Shown here: positions 8,300 through 15,411 of the stretch, piece by piece
How positions within the stretch are numbered: position 1 is the first letter of the stretch
Layout: each line of letters opens with the position of its first letter
NCBI GenBank assembly: GCA_050304175.1
Contig: JBNLDE010000159.1
Coordinates: 1 to 46,711, forward strand
Source of the DNA: JAIOIW01 sp050304175
GTDB taxonomy: Bacteria > Pseudomonadota > Alphaproteobacteria > Rhizobiales > Rhizobiaceae
Direction of reading: 5' to 3'
Length of the DNA stretch: 46,711 nt
The notes under the pieces: generated by a model
Told to the model about the DNA's origin: nothing
The model's database searches: none
The model's input: the letters and a program-made list of their open reading frames with translations, nothing else
Translations under genes and position numbers: made by a program

Positions 8300-9610
8300 T
8301 CAGCCGCGACCTGTCATGGACTCGGTTTCCGCCCTGAGACGCGTCGCCGGCGTATCCGGCAGGGCCTCGATGTCGGCGCGGGTTATCACGGTATCGCAGG
8401 CGACCGCCCGTTTCATGCGGATACCATGTGCCAGGCCAACCGGCAGCGCACCGGCTGCAACCGAAGCCGTCGCCGGCATGCATTTGCCCCAGACGGTGTA
8501 GCCGCCTTCGCCATCGAGCAATTCGCCCGGTTTGAGGTCGCGCTTGGCGACCGCCACCGCGTCGGCGTTGAATGCGCGCGACTGACCTGTCGGCTCTTTA
8601 CGTAGTTGCGCGCTCAGTACCGATATTCCAAGTTCCATACCGACAAGGTGAAAAGGCTTGTACATCGCCGCATAGCGCCCGGTGGAATCGGTGTTGAGCC
8701 CGTATTGCCGGAAGCAGGCCGCAGAATACTCGTTTGGCGCCTCGATCACCACATAGACGCCCCAGCGAAGGTCGCGGAAGACCGGCCGGCCATCGCGCTC
8801 CAGCGACGACACCACTTCAACCATGCCCTTGCCCGGCAATTGCCCGCCTTCTTCCCGGGGCCTGAGCACATGGGCAAGGTTATCGACACCGCAAGGCGGA
8901 AAGCGCAGACCTTCTTCGGCAACCGACATCGCGCAGGCATTGGCGATCGCCGCCATTTCGATCGCTGACTTGGTTCCATCAAGGAAGGAATTGAACATCT
9001 GGCTATTCATGCCGGCCTTCAACGCCTCTTGTGGCGTCATGCCATAATGGGTCCAGACATCATCCGGCGTCACGTGATGGTATGCCGGTAGATATTTCGT
9101 TCCCTTGCCCGCGGCCTGCACGATGAAACCGGCGGCGCGCGCCCAATCGACCATTTCGGCTACCAGTGCCGGCTGATCGCCATAGGCCATGGAATAGACC
9201 GTTCCCGCCGCGCGCGCCCGTCTTGCCAGCGCCGGGCCGCACAGAACGTCGGCTTCGACATTGACCATAATGATATGCTTGCCGTTCTCGATCGCTGCAA
9301 GAGCATGGACAACGCCGGCCGCCGGGCTGCCGGTCGCTTCGATCACCACGTCCACATCGTCGCAAGCGCACAACGCTTGCCCGTTTTCGAACAAACGCAG
9401 GTCGGCGATCCTGTCGCGCTCCCACCCGGTCTCGATGCATGTTTCGCGCGCCTTTTGCGCCGACAGATCGGCAACTGCCGTCACCTCCAGACCGACCGTC
9501 GTAAGCGCTTGCGAAAGGAACATCGAGCCGAATTTGCCGGCGCCGATCAGGCCGGCTCGAACCGGATTTCCGCCAGCGGCTGCATCAGAGGCAAGGCGAT
9601 AGAGATTCAT
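8300..9610 (-). CDS. COG4091-type dehydrogenase: Rossmann domain plus C-terminal SAF domain
   Basis: A 436-residue NAD(P)-dependent dehydrogenase of the group often called 'predicted homoserine dehydrogenase with SAF domain'. The N-terminal Rossmann motif GLIGAGKFGSMF (residues 20-31) is followed by a central domain with VDVVIEATGSP and GKHIIMVNVEADVL, and a C-terminal SAF/AFP-like domain from about residue 345 (AKRDLKPGELLDGEGGYTVWGK). It is too divergent to be the housekeeping homoserine dehydrogenase; related proteins act on small sugar- or hydroxy-acid-like metabolites, but the substrate here is unknown. It follows the RidA-like gene with only a 29-bp gap, in the leuD-to-leuB run, so it probably acts in the same pathway. 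GGAAGAGG precedes the ATG at 9610. Confidence 0.8.
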   Translation of the reverse strand: MNLYRLASDAAAGGNPVRAGLIGAGKFGSMFLSQALTTVGLEVTAVADLSAQKARETCIETGWERDRIADLRLFENGQALCACDDVDVVIEATGSPAAGVVHALAAIENGKHIIMVNVEADVLCGPALARRARAAGTVYSMAYGDQPALVAEMVDWARAAGFIVQAAGKGTKYLPAYHHVTPDDVWTHYGMTPQEALKAGMNSQMFNSFLDGTKSAIEMAAIANACAMSVAEEGLRFPPCGVDNLAHVLRPREEGGQLPGKGMVEVVSSLERDGRPVFRDLRWGVYVVIEAPNEYSAACFRQYGLNTDSTGRYAAMYKPFHLVGMELGISVLSAQLRKEPTGQSRAFNADAVAVAKRDLKPGELLDGEGGYTVWGKCMPATASVAAGALPVGLAHGIRMKRAVACDTVITRADIEALPDTPATRLRAETESMTGRG

Positions 9611-9639
9611 GACGTGCCTCTTCCGCGGGAGCGGTCACT

Positions 9640-10032
9640 TCAGGATTCGGCGGGCCGATAGGCAGTGACTTCGATCTCCACTTTCATCTCGGGCTTAATC
9701 AGGCCGGCGACAATCATTGTGGCGGCCGGACGGATCTCTGAAAAGTGCTCTCCGGTTACGGCGAAAACATCCGCGCTGTAGGATTCGTCGGTAATGATGT
9801 AATTGGCCCGTACGACATCGCTAAGCGCAAAGCCGGCTTCGATGAGCGCCTTTTCGATGGTTTTGAAGATATTGCGCGTCTGGTCTGACACGCTTTCCGG
9901 CATCGCCATCGTCTCGTAGTCATAGCCGGTTGTTCCCGAGACGAAGCAATATTCGCCCATCACGACCGCGCGGCTGTAACCAGCCTGCTTTTCAAAGGGC
10001 GAACCGGTCGAAATCAGGCGGCGCTCGGCCAT
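9640..10032 (-). CDS. RidA/YjgF-family protein lacking the catalytic arginine
   Basis: A 130-residue Rid-family protein. Canonical RidA hydrolyses reactive 2-aminoacrylate-type enamines and imines. The fold signatures are present: FVSGTTGYD, QTRNIFKTIEKALIEAGF, DVVRANYIITDE and a C-terminal VEIEVTAYRP strand. The arginine that binds the substrate carboxylate in RidA (RPAR-T motif) is alanine here (RPAAT, Ala104), which places it outside the true RidA subgroup and among Rid proteins of unknown activity. Start: I use the ATG at 10032, which has GGAGGAAG 6 bases upstream; the upstream TTG at 10047 would put the ribosome site inside the gene. Tightly packed between the ketosynthase (33-bp gap) and the SAF-domain dehydrogenase. 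Confidence 0.88.
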   Translation of the reverse strand: MAERRLISTGSPFEKQAGYSRAVVMGEYCFVSGTTGYDYETMAMPESVSDQTRNIFKTIEKALIEAGFALSDVVRANYIITDESYSADVFAVTGEHFSEIRPAATMIVAGLIKPEMKVEIEVTAYRPAES

Positions 10033-10065
10033 GTCACTTCCTCCCAACGCGTCCGGCGCCGCGTT

Positions 10066-11277
10066 TCAGACGAATTTCTTGAACGCCAGCACGGCATTGG
10101 CGCCGCCGAAGGCGAACGAATTGCTGATGACGACATTCACGGTGCGCTCGCGCGGGACATTCGGGGTGACGTCCAGATCGCACTCGGGATCCGGCTCCGT
10201 GTAATTGACCGTTGGCGGCACGATGCCTTCCCGTATGGCGCCGAGGCACGCGATGGCCTCCAGCGCACCCGATGCACCGAGGCAATGGCCGTGCATGGAC
10301 TTGGTCGAAGACAGTGACAGGGCATCCGCGTGGCCTCCGAACACGGTGCGAATCGCCGCCGTCTCGGTCTTGTCGTTGCCCGCGGTGGCCGTGCCATGCG
10401 CGTTGACATAGTCTACATCCTCGGGGTTGAGCCCGGCGTCGGCCAGGCACGCTCTGATCGCGGAGACAGGGCCTTCCAGCGTCGGAGCAACGATGTCCCC
10501 GGCATCGCCCGACATGCCGCTACCCGCAAGTTCGGCGAGGATCGTAGCGCCGCGTTTCTTGGCGTGGTCAAGCCGCTCGAGAACCAGCACGCCTGCGCCG
10601 TCGCCAAGCACCAGCCCGTCGCGGTCTTTTGAAAACGGCCGGCATGTTCCCTTGGCCAGGATGCGCATCGATTCCCAGGCTTTCATCGTGCCGTAGGAAA
10701 GCGGTGCATCGGTGCCGCCAACGACCATCGCGTCCGCACGGCCGAGTCGCAGCAGGTCGAGCGCCGACGAAAAGGCGTGATTGGATGACGAACACGCCGA
10801 CGTCACGCCGAAAACCGGTCCCTTGAGGCCGTGGATCATGCTCACATGGACCGCCGGCGATGACGGCATTGCCTTGGGAACGGTGAAGATCTCGGTTCTC
10901 TTCTTGTGTTCCAGGAAGATCGCGCTGTAGGCGGTTTCCATCGCGTCGCCACCATAGACGCCGGTGCCGATCACCGCGCCAATTCGTTCGGGATTCGCGG
11001 CACTCGGGTCGAGGCCCGCCTGCGCGAGCGCCTCTCCGGCGGCCAGTGTCGCAAGCAGCGCGAACCGGCCCATGGTCACGGTTTGGCGCCTGTCGAGCGT
11101 ATGTTCGGGCAATTCCTCGATCTGGGCCGCCATCGCGACCTTCAGGTCGCGCTTGTCGGGAATGTCGAGAGGGGTGATGCCGCACTTGCCGGCGCGCATC
11201 GATTGCCAAATCTCCGGCGCATTCTTGCCAAGGGCCGAAACACCGCCCATTCCGGTCACCACGACCCGTTCCGTCAT
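10066..11277 (-). CDS. Beta-ketoacyl-ACP synthase, FabF/NodE-like
   Basis: A 403-residue condensing enzyme (KAS II type) that extends an acyl chain on an acyl carrier protein by Claisen condensation with malonyl-ACP. The catalytic triad is intact: Cys162 in VTSACSSS, the first His in NAHGTATAGND and the second in KSMHGHCLGASG. The C-terminal NSFAFGGANA block is also present. The sequence is closer in feel to NodE and secondary-metabolism ketosynthases than to a primary FabF, and its partner is a dedicated ACP gene 105 bp upstream rather than fabG/fabD neighbours. Likely substrate is an acyl group on that ACP; the product is unknown. Start ATG at 11277 begins the conserved MTERVVVTGMG N terminus. 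Confidence 0.88.
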   Translation of the reverse strand: MTERVVVTGMGGVSALGKNAPEIWQSMRAGKCGITPLDIPDKRDLKVAMAAQIEELPEHTLDRRQTVTMGRFALLATLAAGEALAQAGLDPSAANPERIGAVIGTGVYGGDAMETAYSAIFLEHKKRTEIFTVPKAMPSSPAVHVSMIHGLKGPVFGVTSACSSSNHAFSSALDLLRLGRADAMVVGGTDAPLSYGTMKAWESMRILAKGTCRPFSKDRDGLVLGDGAGVLVLERLDHAKKRGATILAELAGSGMSGDAGDIVAPTLEGPVSAIRACLADAGLNPEDVDYVNAHGTATAGNDKTETAAIRTVFGGHADALSLSSTKSMHGHCLGASGALEAIACLGAIREGIVPPTVNYTEPDPECDLDVTPNVPRERTVNVVISNSFAFGGANAVLAFKKFV

Positions 11278-11382
11278 TGCCGGTATTCCCTCACGCCTCG
11301 TTTGGTGAAAAATGTAGCGTCAACGCCACAGCGGACCCGTATGTCTGCAAAACGGGGCAATGGCCGAGACCCAACGGCCGGG

Positions 11383-11637
11383 TCAGCTTTTGCCGGCCAC
11401 GAGTTCGGAAACCGCCTTGGCGACGTCCGCCACGGTCTTCAACTTGTCCCAGGCGGCTGCGGCATTCAACTCGATTTCAACGTCGAACCGGTCTTCGAGA
11501 TCAAAAACGATTTCGGCCAGGTCGAGCGACGTGATGTCGAGTTCGGCAATCTCCGTGTCGCCCGATATCGAAGCGGCATCGATGCCGGCTTTTTCAGCAA
11601 TGATCCCCTTCGTTGCCTCAAGAACTTCGTCGCTCAT
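11383..11637 (-). CDS. Acyl carrier protein, NodF-like, with variant TSL attachment motif
   Basis: An 84-residue acyl carrier protein. It has the four-helix ACP pattern, an acidic helix II (LAEIVFDLEDRFDVEIE) and the NodF-like AWDKLKTVADVAKAV C terminus. The phosphopantetheine serine is Ser37, in DITSLDL. The aspartate that normally precedes it (DSL) is threonine, a notable change because that residue contacts the phosphopantetheinyl transferase. It is first after leuD (90-bp gap) and upstream of its likely ketosynthase partner. It is clearly not the primary AcpP, which has GADSLDTVE, and not AcpXL. Function inferred: dedicated carrier for a specialised acyl product. Confidence 0.85.
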   Translation of the reverse strand: MSDEVLEATKGIIAEKAGIDAASISGDTEIAELDITSLDLAEIVFDLEDRFDVEIELNAAAAWDKLKTVADVAKAVSELVAGKS

Positions 11638-11727
11638 GACCGTCCTGTCGTTTGTTGTCTCCCATGCGCCCCCCAGCGCAGGAATGTTTATGCGCCCCGC
11701 GAGACCGGTGTGTCAATTACGCGCGAG

Positions 11728-12333
11728 TCACGCCCACGGGCGGGTTTCGGCGGTTTCCTTTTCGTAGCGGTCGATGCTTGTGGCCTTTTCCATCGTCAAC
11801 CCGATGTCGTCGAGGCCGTTGAGCAGGCAATGGCGCTTAAATTCATCGAGTTCGAAGGCGATCGTTCCGCCGTCCGGTCCGCGAATTTCCATCGCTTCCA
11901 GGTCGACTGTCAAAGTGGCGTTTGCGCCGCGCTCGGCATCGTCCATCAGCTTGTCGAGGTCTTCCGGCGAAACGACAATCGGCAAGATCCCGTTCTTGAA
12001 GCAGTTGTTGTAGAAGATGTCGGCGAAGCTGGTGGAGATCACGCAACGGATACCGAAGTCGAGCAGCGCCCAGGGCGCATGTTCGCGTGACGATCCGCAA
12101 CCGAAATTGTCCCCCGCCACGAGAATCTGCGCGTTACGATAGGCCGACTTGTTCAGCACGAAATCCGGATTCTCAGAACCGTCTTCGTTGAACCGCATTT
12201 CGGCGAACAGGCCCTGGCCGAGCCCGGTGCGCTTGATCGTCTTGAGATAATCCTTGGGGATGATCATGTCAGTATCGACGTTGACGATGGGCAGCGGCGC
12301 TGCGACGCCGGTAAGCGTGTTGAACTTGTCCAT
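11728..12333 (-). CDS. leuD: 3-isopropylmalate dehydratase small subunit
   Basis: Small subunit of isopropylmalate isomerase, which with LeuC interconverts 2- and 3-isopropylmalate in leucine synthesis; cytosolic, with the iron-sulfur cluster in LeuC. The 201-residue length is standard. Motifs: VDTDMIIPKDYLK near the N terminus and NFGCGSSREHAPWAL in the active-site loop. Start: ATG at 12333 (MDKFNTLTG), with AGGAA about 9 bases upstream; longer in-frame extensions to 12384 place the ribosome site inside the gene. leuC is not in this window. It appears to head a minus-strand transcription unit through the ACP, ketosynthase, Rid and dehydrogenase genes to leuB. Confidence 0.96.
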   Translation of the reverse strand: MDKFNTLTGVAAPLPIVNVDTDMIIPKDYLKTIKRTGLGQGLFAEMRFNEDGSENPDFVLNKSAYRNAQILVAGDNFGCGSSREHAPWALLDFGIRCVISTSFADIFYNNCFKNGILPIVVSPEDLDKLMDDAERGANATLTVDLEAMEIRGPDGGTIAFELDEFKRHCLLNGLDDIGLTMEKATSIDRYEKETAETRPWA

Positions 12334-12433
12334 TGCACACATTCCTGAATTTGACTGCGTTGCCCTTAGCAAAGCGCGCGGCAAAAAAGAAGGGCCGTTT
12401 CCGGCCCTGTTTCACTTCGCCCGCCCGACATGG

Positions 12434-12640
12434 TCACATGTCGATTATAACGCCCTCGCGGTCGCGCCGCACCGCGGGTTTGCGCCGAGCCGGAACCAGG
12501 CGCATGACAATCGCCCCGGCGACCGCGGCAACCGCCACGCCGCCGATCACCGCCAGGCCAATCGTGGCAAACAACGTAATCGCTAAAAGCGCGATCGCAA
12601 TACCGACGACACCGGACAGGATGCTGCGCAGGTTTCTCAT
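12434..12640 (-). CDS. Small hydrophobic membrane protein
   Basis: A 68-residue protein with an almost continuous hydrophobic stretch from residue 8 to 48, rich in Gly, Ala, Val and Ile and probably forming two transmembrane helices. A basic tail follows (RLVPARRKPAVRRDRE). Start: ATG at 12640 with GGAG 5 bases upstream; an upstream in-frame start at 12673 is less likely. No family recognised. It is on the same strand as leuD, about 100 bp upstream of it, and divergent from the CitE-like gene. The good ribosome site and membrane-like composition support a real gene, but this is modest evidence. Confidence 0.55.
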   Translation of the reverse strand: MRNLRSILSGVVGIAIALLAITLFATIGLAVIGGVAVAAVAGAIVMRLVPARRKPAVRRDREGVIIDM

Positions 12641-12808
12641 GGCTCCGTGTTCCAGTTGGTTCGTGGATCTCATGACCGGATATGGGAGGGGATTTGCCGG
12701 TTTACAAGGCGAAGCCGGGTCGCGGGCGGGCAGGTTTTCCCTGCGGGGCGGTGCGTATTTCGTGAAACACCGCTTGTCAGCCGCGATGTTGCGCGGTTAG
12801 CTCATGTC

Positions 12809-13684
12809 ATGATCGAAAAACATCATCGCCCCCGCCGCTCCGTTCTCTACGTACCGGCATCCAATCCCAAGGCGCTTGCCAAGGCGCCCTCGATCGAGTG
12901 CGACGCGGTGATTTTCGATCTCGAGGACGCCGTGGCGCCGCATGACAAGGATGCCGCGCGCGAAGCGCTGCGGCGGCATTTCCATGATCGTCCGGCCTGT
13001 TCGAAGGAACGCGTCATCCGTATCAACGCGCTTTCCACCGAATGGGGGGCGGAAGACCTGCTCGCCGCGCGCGGCTGCAAGCCCGATGCCATCCTGCTGC
13101 CCAAGGTCGGCTCGTCCCAGGATGTGCTTGAGGCCGCCGATGCGCTGGAGCAGACCGACGCGCCGCAATCCCTGCGTCTTTGGGCAATGATCGAATCCGC
13201 CCGCGCGGTCCTGAACGTTTCCGAGATCGCCGAGCTTGGCCACCGCACGACGGCGCGCCTGGCCTGCCTGGTCGCCGGCACCAACGACCTGGCCAAGGAG
13301 ACCGGCATTGCCATGACGCCCGACCGGCAATGGCTTGTGCCGCTGCTGATGCAGATCGTCCTTGCCGGCCGCGCCGGATCGTTGACCGTGCTCGACGGCG
13401 TCTCCAACCAGTTCCGCGACCTCGAGACATTTGCCGGCGAATGCGGCCAGGGCGCAGCCATGGGCTTCGACGGCAAGACGCTGATCCATCCGGCGCAGAT
13501 CGCGCCTTGCGAGGCCGCGTTTTCGCCTTCGGAGACCGAAATCGGCGAAGCGGAAGCGATTCGCACGGCCTTCGCCTTGCCGCAGAATGCAGGCAAGGGC
13601 GTCATTCAACTTGACGGCCGGATGGTCGAGCGGCTCCATCTGGAGCAGGCCGAGCGGCTGCTGGCGCGGGCGGGAAGACTTTGA
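12809..13684 (+). CDS. HpcH/HpaI aldolase / CitE-like lyase
   Basis: A 291-residue member of the CitE/HpcH family of magnesium-dependent lyases and thioesterases acting on CoA esters such as malyl-CoA or citramalyl-CoA. Visible motifs: RSVLYVPASNPKAL at the N terminus, VIFDLEDAVAP (metal and substrate site), MIESARAVLNVSEIA with the metal-binding glutamate, VAGTNDLAKE, and GFDGKTLIHPAQI near residue 230. In rhizobia close relatives are annotated as citrate lyase beta chain or (3S)-malyl-CoA thioesterase; sequence alone does not separate these. Start: ATG at 12809, where similarity begins, although its ribosome site is weak. Divergent from the small membrane protein gene. Confidence 0.85.
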   Translation: MIEKHHRPRRSVLYVPASNPKALAKAPSIECDAVIFDLEDAVAPHDKDAAREALRRHFHDRPACSKERVIRINALSTEWGAEDLLAARGCKPDAILLPKVGSSQDVLEAADALEQTDAPQSLRLWAMIESARAVLNVSEIAELGHRTTARLACLVAGTNDLAKETGIAMTPDRQWLVPLLMQIVLAGRAGSLTVLDGVSNQFRDLETFAGECGQGAAMGFDGKTLIHPAQIAPCEAAFSPSETEIGEAEAIRTAFALPQNAGKGVIQLDGRMVERLHLEQAERLLARAGRL

Positions 13685-13860
13685 AGAACAGCGCTCATGA
13701 TTCTGCCGTTCGGCGAAAAACCGGACCGTTCAATATGTTCGGGTAATCCGAAGTTGTGCGGCCACCGGCAGCCGTGCGGCCGGCCTCGGTGTTTGCGCGG
13801 AAATTGCGCCCCCGATCCGATTGGCACATGATGGGCCGCGATCGAGGGAAGAGGCCGGAC

Positions 13861-14403
13861 ATGCGAAAGAGAACACTTCTCGTGACATGCGCCGTCTATT
13901 GGCTGCTATTTCAACCGGCGGTCGCTGAACAGATTTCCCATTTCGAAATAGGCAACTGGAGCGGTGGCGGATACACGCACACCGAAACTGGGGAATTCAG
14001 CCATTGCGCGGCATCGGCGGATTACGAGAATGGCATAACCCTGGTCTTCTCCATCGACCGGCATCTGAGCTGGGCGATGGGCCTTTTCAGCGAGCAATGG
14101 AAGATGACCGAAGGTGACAGCTATCCGGTGCGGTATCGGATCGACCGGAGCGGTACCCATGACGGAATTGCAACCGTGGTCTCGCCGAGCCAGGTGAAGA
14201 TCCCTCTTCCCGGCGATGACCGTTTGTTCAACCGGATGCGTCAAGGACAGCTTTTAACTGTCGAGGCCGCGGGCCAGACGATGAAATTCGATCTGAACAA
14301 GACCGGCCAGATGCTGGCCACTTTGTTCGATTGCGCGAAATATTGGGACAGGAATTATGTGAAGCCGAGTGAAAATCCGTTTTCCGGAAAGAAAAACGAT
14401 TGA
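13861..14403 (+). CDS. Secreted protein of unknown function
   Basis: A 180-residue protein with an N-terminal signal peptide: basic MRKR, a hydrophobic core (LLVTCAVYWLLFQPA) and a likely cleavage after Ala22 (AVA-EQ). The mature part has alternating polar and aromatic strands (FEIGNWSGGGYTH, GITLVFSIDRHLSWAMG) suggesting a beta-rich fold, and exactly two cysteines, Cys49 (FSHC) and Cys158 (FDCAKYW), which could form a disulfide in the periplasm. I do not recognise the family. Start: ATG at 13861 with GGGAAGAGG upstream. It follows the CitE-like gene after a 176-bp gap that shows nothing else. Confidence 0.6.
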   Translation: MRKRTLLVTCAVYWLLFQPAVAEQISHFEIGNWSGGGYTHTETGEFSHCAASADYENGITLVFSIDRHLSWAMGLFSEQWKMTEGDSYPVRYRIDRSGTHDGIATVVSPSQVKIPLPGDDRLFNRMRQGQLLTVEAAGQTMKFDLNKTGQMLATLFDCAKYWDRNYVKPSENPFSGKKND

Positions 14404-14473
14404 CCCGGATCTCGGCCCGCTTCAGGCCTCAAACATTCCTTCTGATCCCGTAACACGACCGACAGGCGACCTG

Positions 14474-14680
14474 ATGAAACTCTACCGCTATCTCACCGGC
14501 CCCGACGACGCCTCGTTTTGCCACAAGGTGACGGCTGCCCTGAACAAGGGCTGGCTGCTGCATGGCTCGCCGGCCTATGCCTTCGACGCCGCGACGGGCG
14601 CCATGCGCTGCGGTCAGGCCGTGGTCAAGGAAGTCGACGGGATCGATTACCAGGCGGACATGAAGCTGAGCGAGTGGTGA
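14474..14680 (+). CDS. DUF1737 domain protein
   Basis: A 68-residue protein matching the small DUF1737 family. Its pattern is LYRYLTGPDDASFCHKVTAALNKGW, then HGSPAYAFDA, then GQAVVKE. Members are short cytosolic proteins of unknown function, common in proteobacteria. Start: ATG at 14474, where the family consensus begins; an upstream in-frame ATG at 14369 would overlap the preceding gene with unrelated sequence. It converges on the zincin gene. Confidence 0.8.
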   Translation: MKLYRYLTGPDDASFCHKVTAALNKGWLLHGSPAYAFDAATGAMRCGQAVVKEVDGIDYQADMKLSEW

Positions 14681-14716
14681 GACGTCTCCGGCCGGCCTCG
14701 CGCATCGTGGCAGGAT

Positions 14717-15139
14717 TTATTCCGCAGCCGTTTCGATCCGTGTCATGTCGTCGTCCGACAGGCCGAAATGATGGCCGATTTCATGGATCAGCACGTGGGT
14801 GACGATGTCGCCCAGCGTCTCCTCGTTTTCGCCCCAATAATCGAGAATGGCGCGGCGGTAGAGCGTGATCCGGTTGGGGCCCTCGCCGGTCTGCGGGTTC
14901 CAGCGATCCGCGATCCCGCGCCCCTCGAACAGGCCCAGCAGGTCGAATGGCGTCTCCAGCGCAAGATCGTCCATGATCTCCTCGCTGGGAAATTCCGCGA
15001 CCTGAATGATGATCTCGCCGGTCAGCTCGCGAAACGATTGCGGCAGATGCGCGTAGGCCTCCACCGCGAGCAACTCCAGTTCGCCGAGTGAAGGCGACAA
15101 TTCGTTGTGCCAGTTGCGGGCGGGATAGATGCGGGCCAT
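14717..15139 (-). CDS. Zincin-like metallopeptidase (minimal protease family, HExxHxxGxxD)
   Basis: A 140-residue protein of the bacterial 'metallopeptidase family' with a minimal zincin fold (Zincin_1 type). The zinc signature HEIGHHFGLSD is complete: His119, Glu120, His123 and Asp129, the HExxHxxGxxD arrangement. Upstream blocks LPQSFRELTGEIIIQVAEFP and LLGLFEGRGIADRW are also family hallmarks. No signal peptide is visible, so it is likely cytosolic. Substrates of this family are unknown. Start is uncertain between 15139 (MARIYP) and 15148 (MAGMARIYP); relatives begin with MAR, so I used 15139. Confidence 0.82.
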   Translation of the reverse strand: MARIYPARNWHNELSPSLGELELLAVEAYAHLPQSFRELTGEIIIQVAEFPSEEIMDDLALETPFDLLGLFEGRGIADRWNPQTGEGPNRITLYRRAILDYWGENEETLGDIVTHVLIHEIGHHFGLSDDDMTRIETAAE

Positions 15140-15292
15140 GCCCGCCATATAGTGTGTTTCACGGTCATTTGGAACCATTCCGCCGGCGCGGGTTCATCGG
15201 CCGCAGGAAGCCATGCGGTGGCCGGCGGTCAAACTGGCTGGTGAATTCGGACCGCACGTTCGTGCAAAGGAAAATATTCATATCGTTTCCGC

Positions 15293-15323
15293 TTGACTCT
15301 TCCGGGCAGCTCTGGAATCGATA
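15293..15323 (+). promoter_or_regulatory. Likely imuA promoter
   Basis: TTGACT (15293-15298) is a good -35 hexamer. A weak -10 (TCGATA, 15318-15323) follows after 19 bases, and the LexA box begins two bases further on. This layout puts the repressor over the transcription start, as expected for an SOS gene. The -10 assignment is uncertain. Confidence 0.45.
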
Positions 15324-15324
15324 G

Positions 15325-15339
15325 GAACATAACATGAAC
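15325..15339. promoter_or_regulatory. LexA (SOS) box, GAAC-N7-GAAC
   Basis: GAAC (15325-15328), seven bases, then GAAC (15336-15339). This is a perfect match to the direct-repeat SOS box of alphaproteobacterial LexA (GAAC-N7-GAAC, equivalent to GTTC-N7-GTTC). It lies 72 bp upstream of imuA, whose operon is LexA-controlled in Caulobacter, Sinorhizobium and Agrobacterium. Confidence 0.85.
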
Positions 15340-15411
15340 AAAATGGAAGAAGGCCTGCTGCCGGGTCTATGATCGGGATGGCAGGCCGGCCCGCCGGAAA
15401 ATGGACACGTC

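Noticed and set aside
11278..11382. Attenuator-like hairpin between the ACP and ketosynthase genes
   Set aside because: Only 5-bp overlapping stems without a T run are visible; too weak to support.
10066..11637. NodE/NodF-like pair as nodulation genes
   Set aside because: No nodABC, nod box or other symbiosis genes are present; chromosomal ketosynthase-ACP pairs of this type exist outside symbiosis.
13822..13836. Possible sigma-54 promoter before the secreted protein gene
   Set aside because: TGGCAC is present but no TGC-type -12 element lies at the correct spacing.
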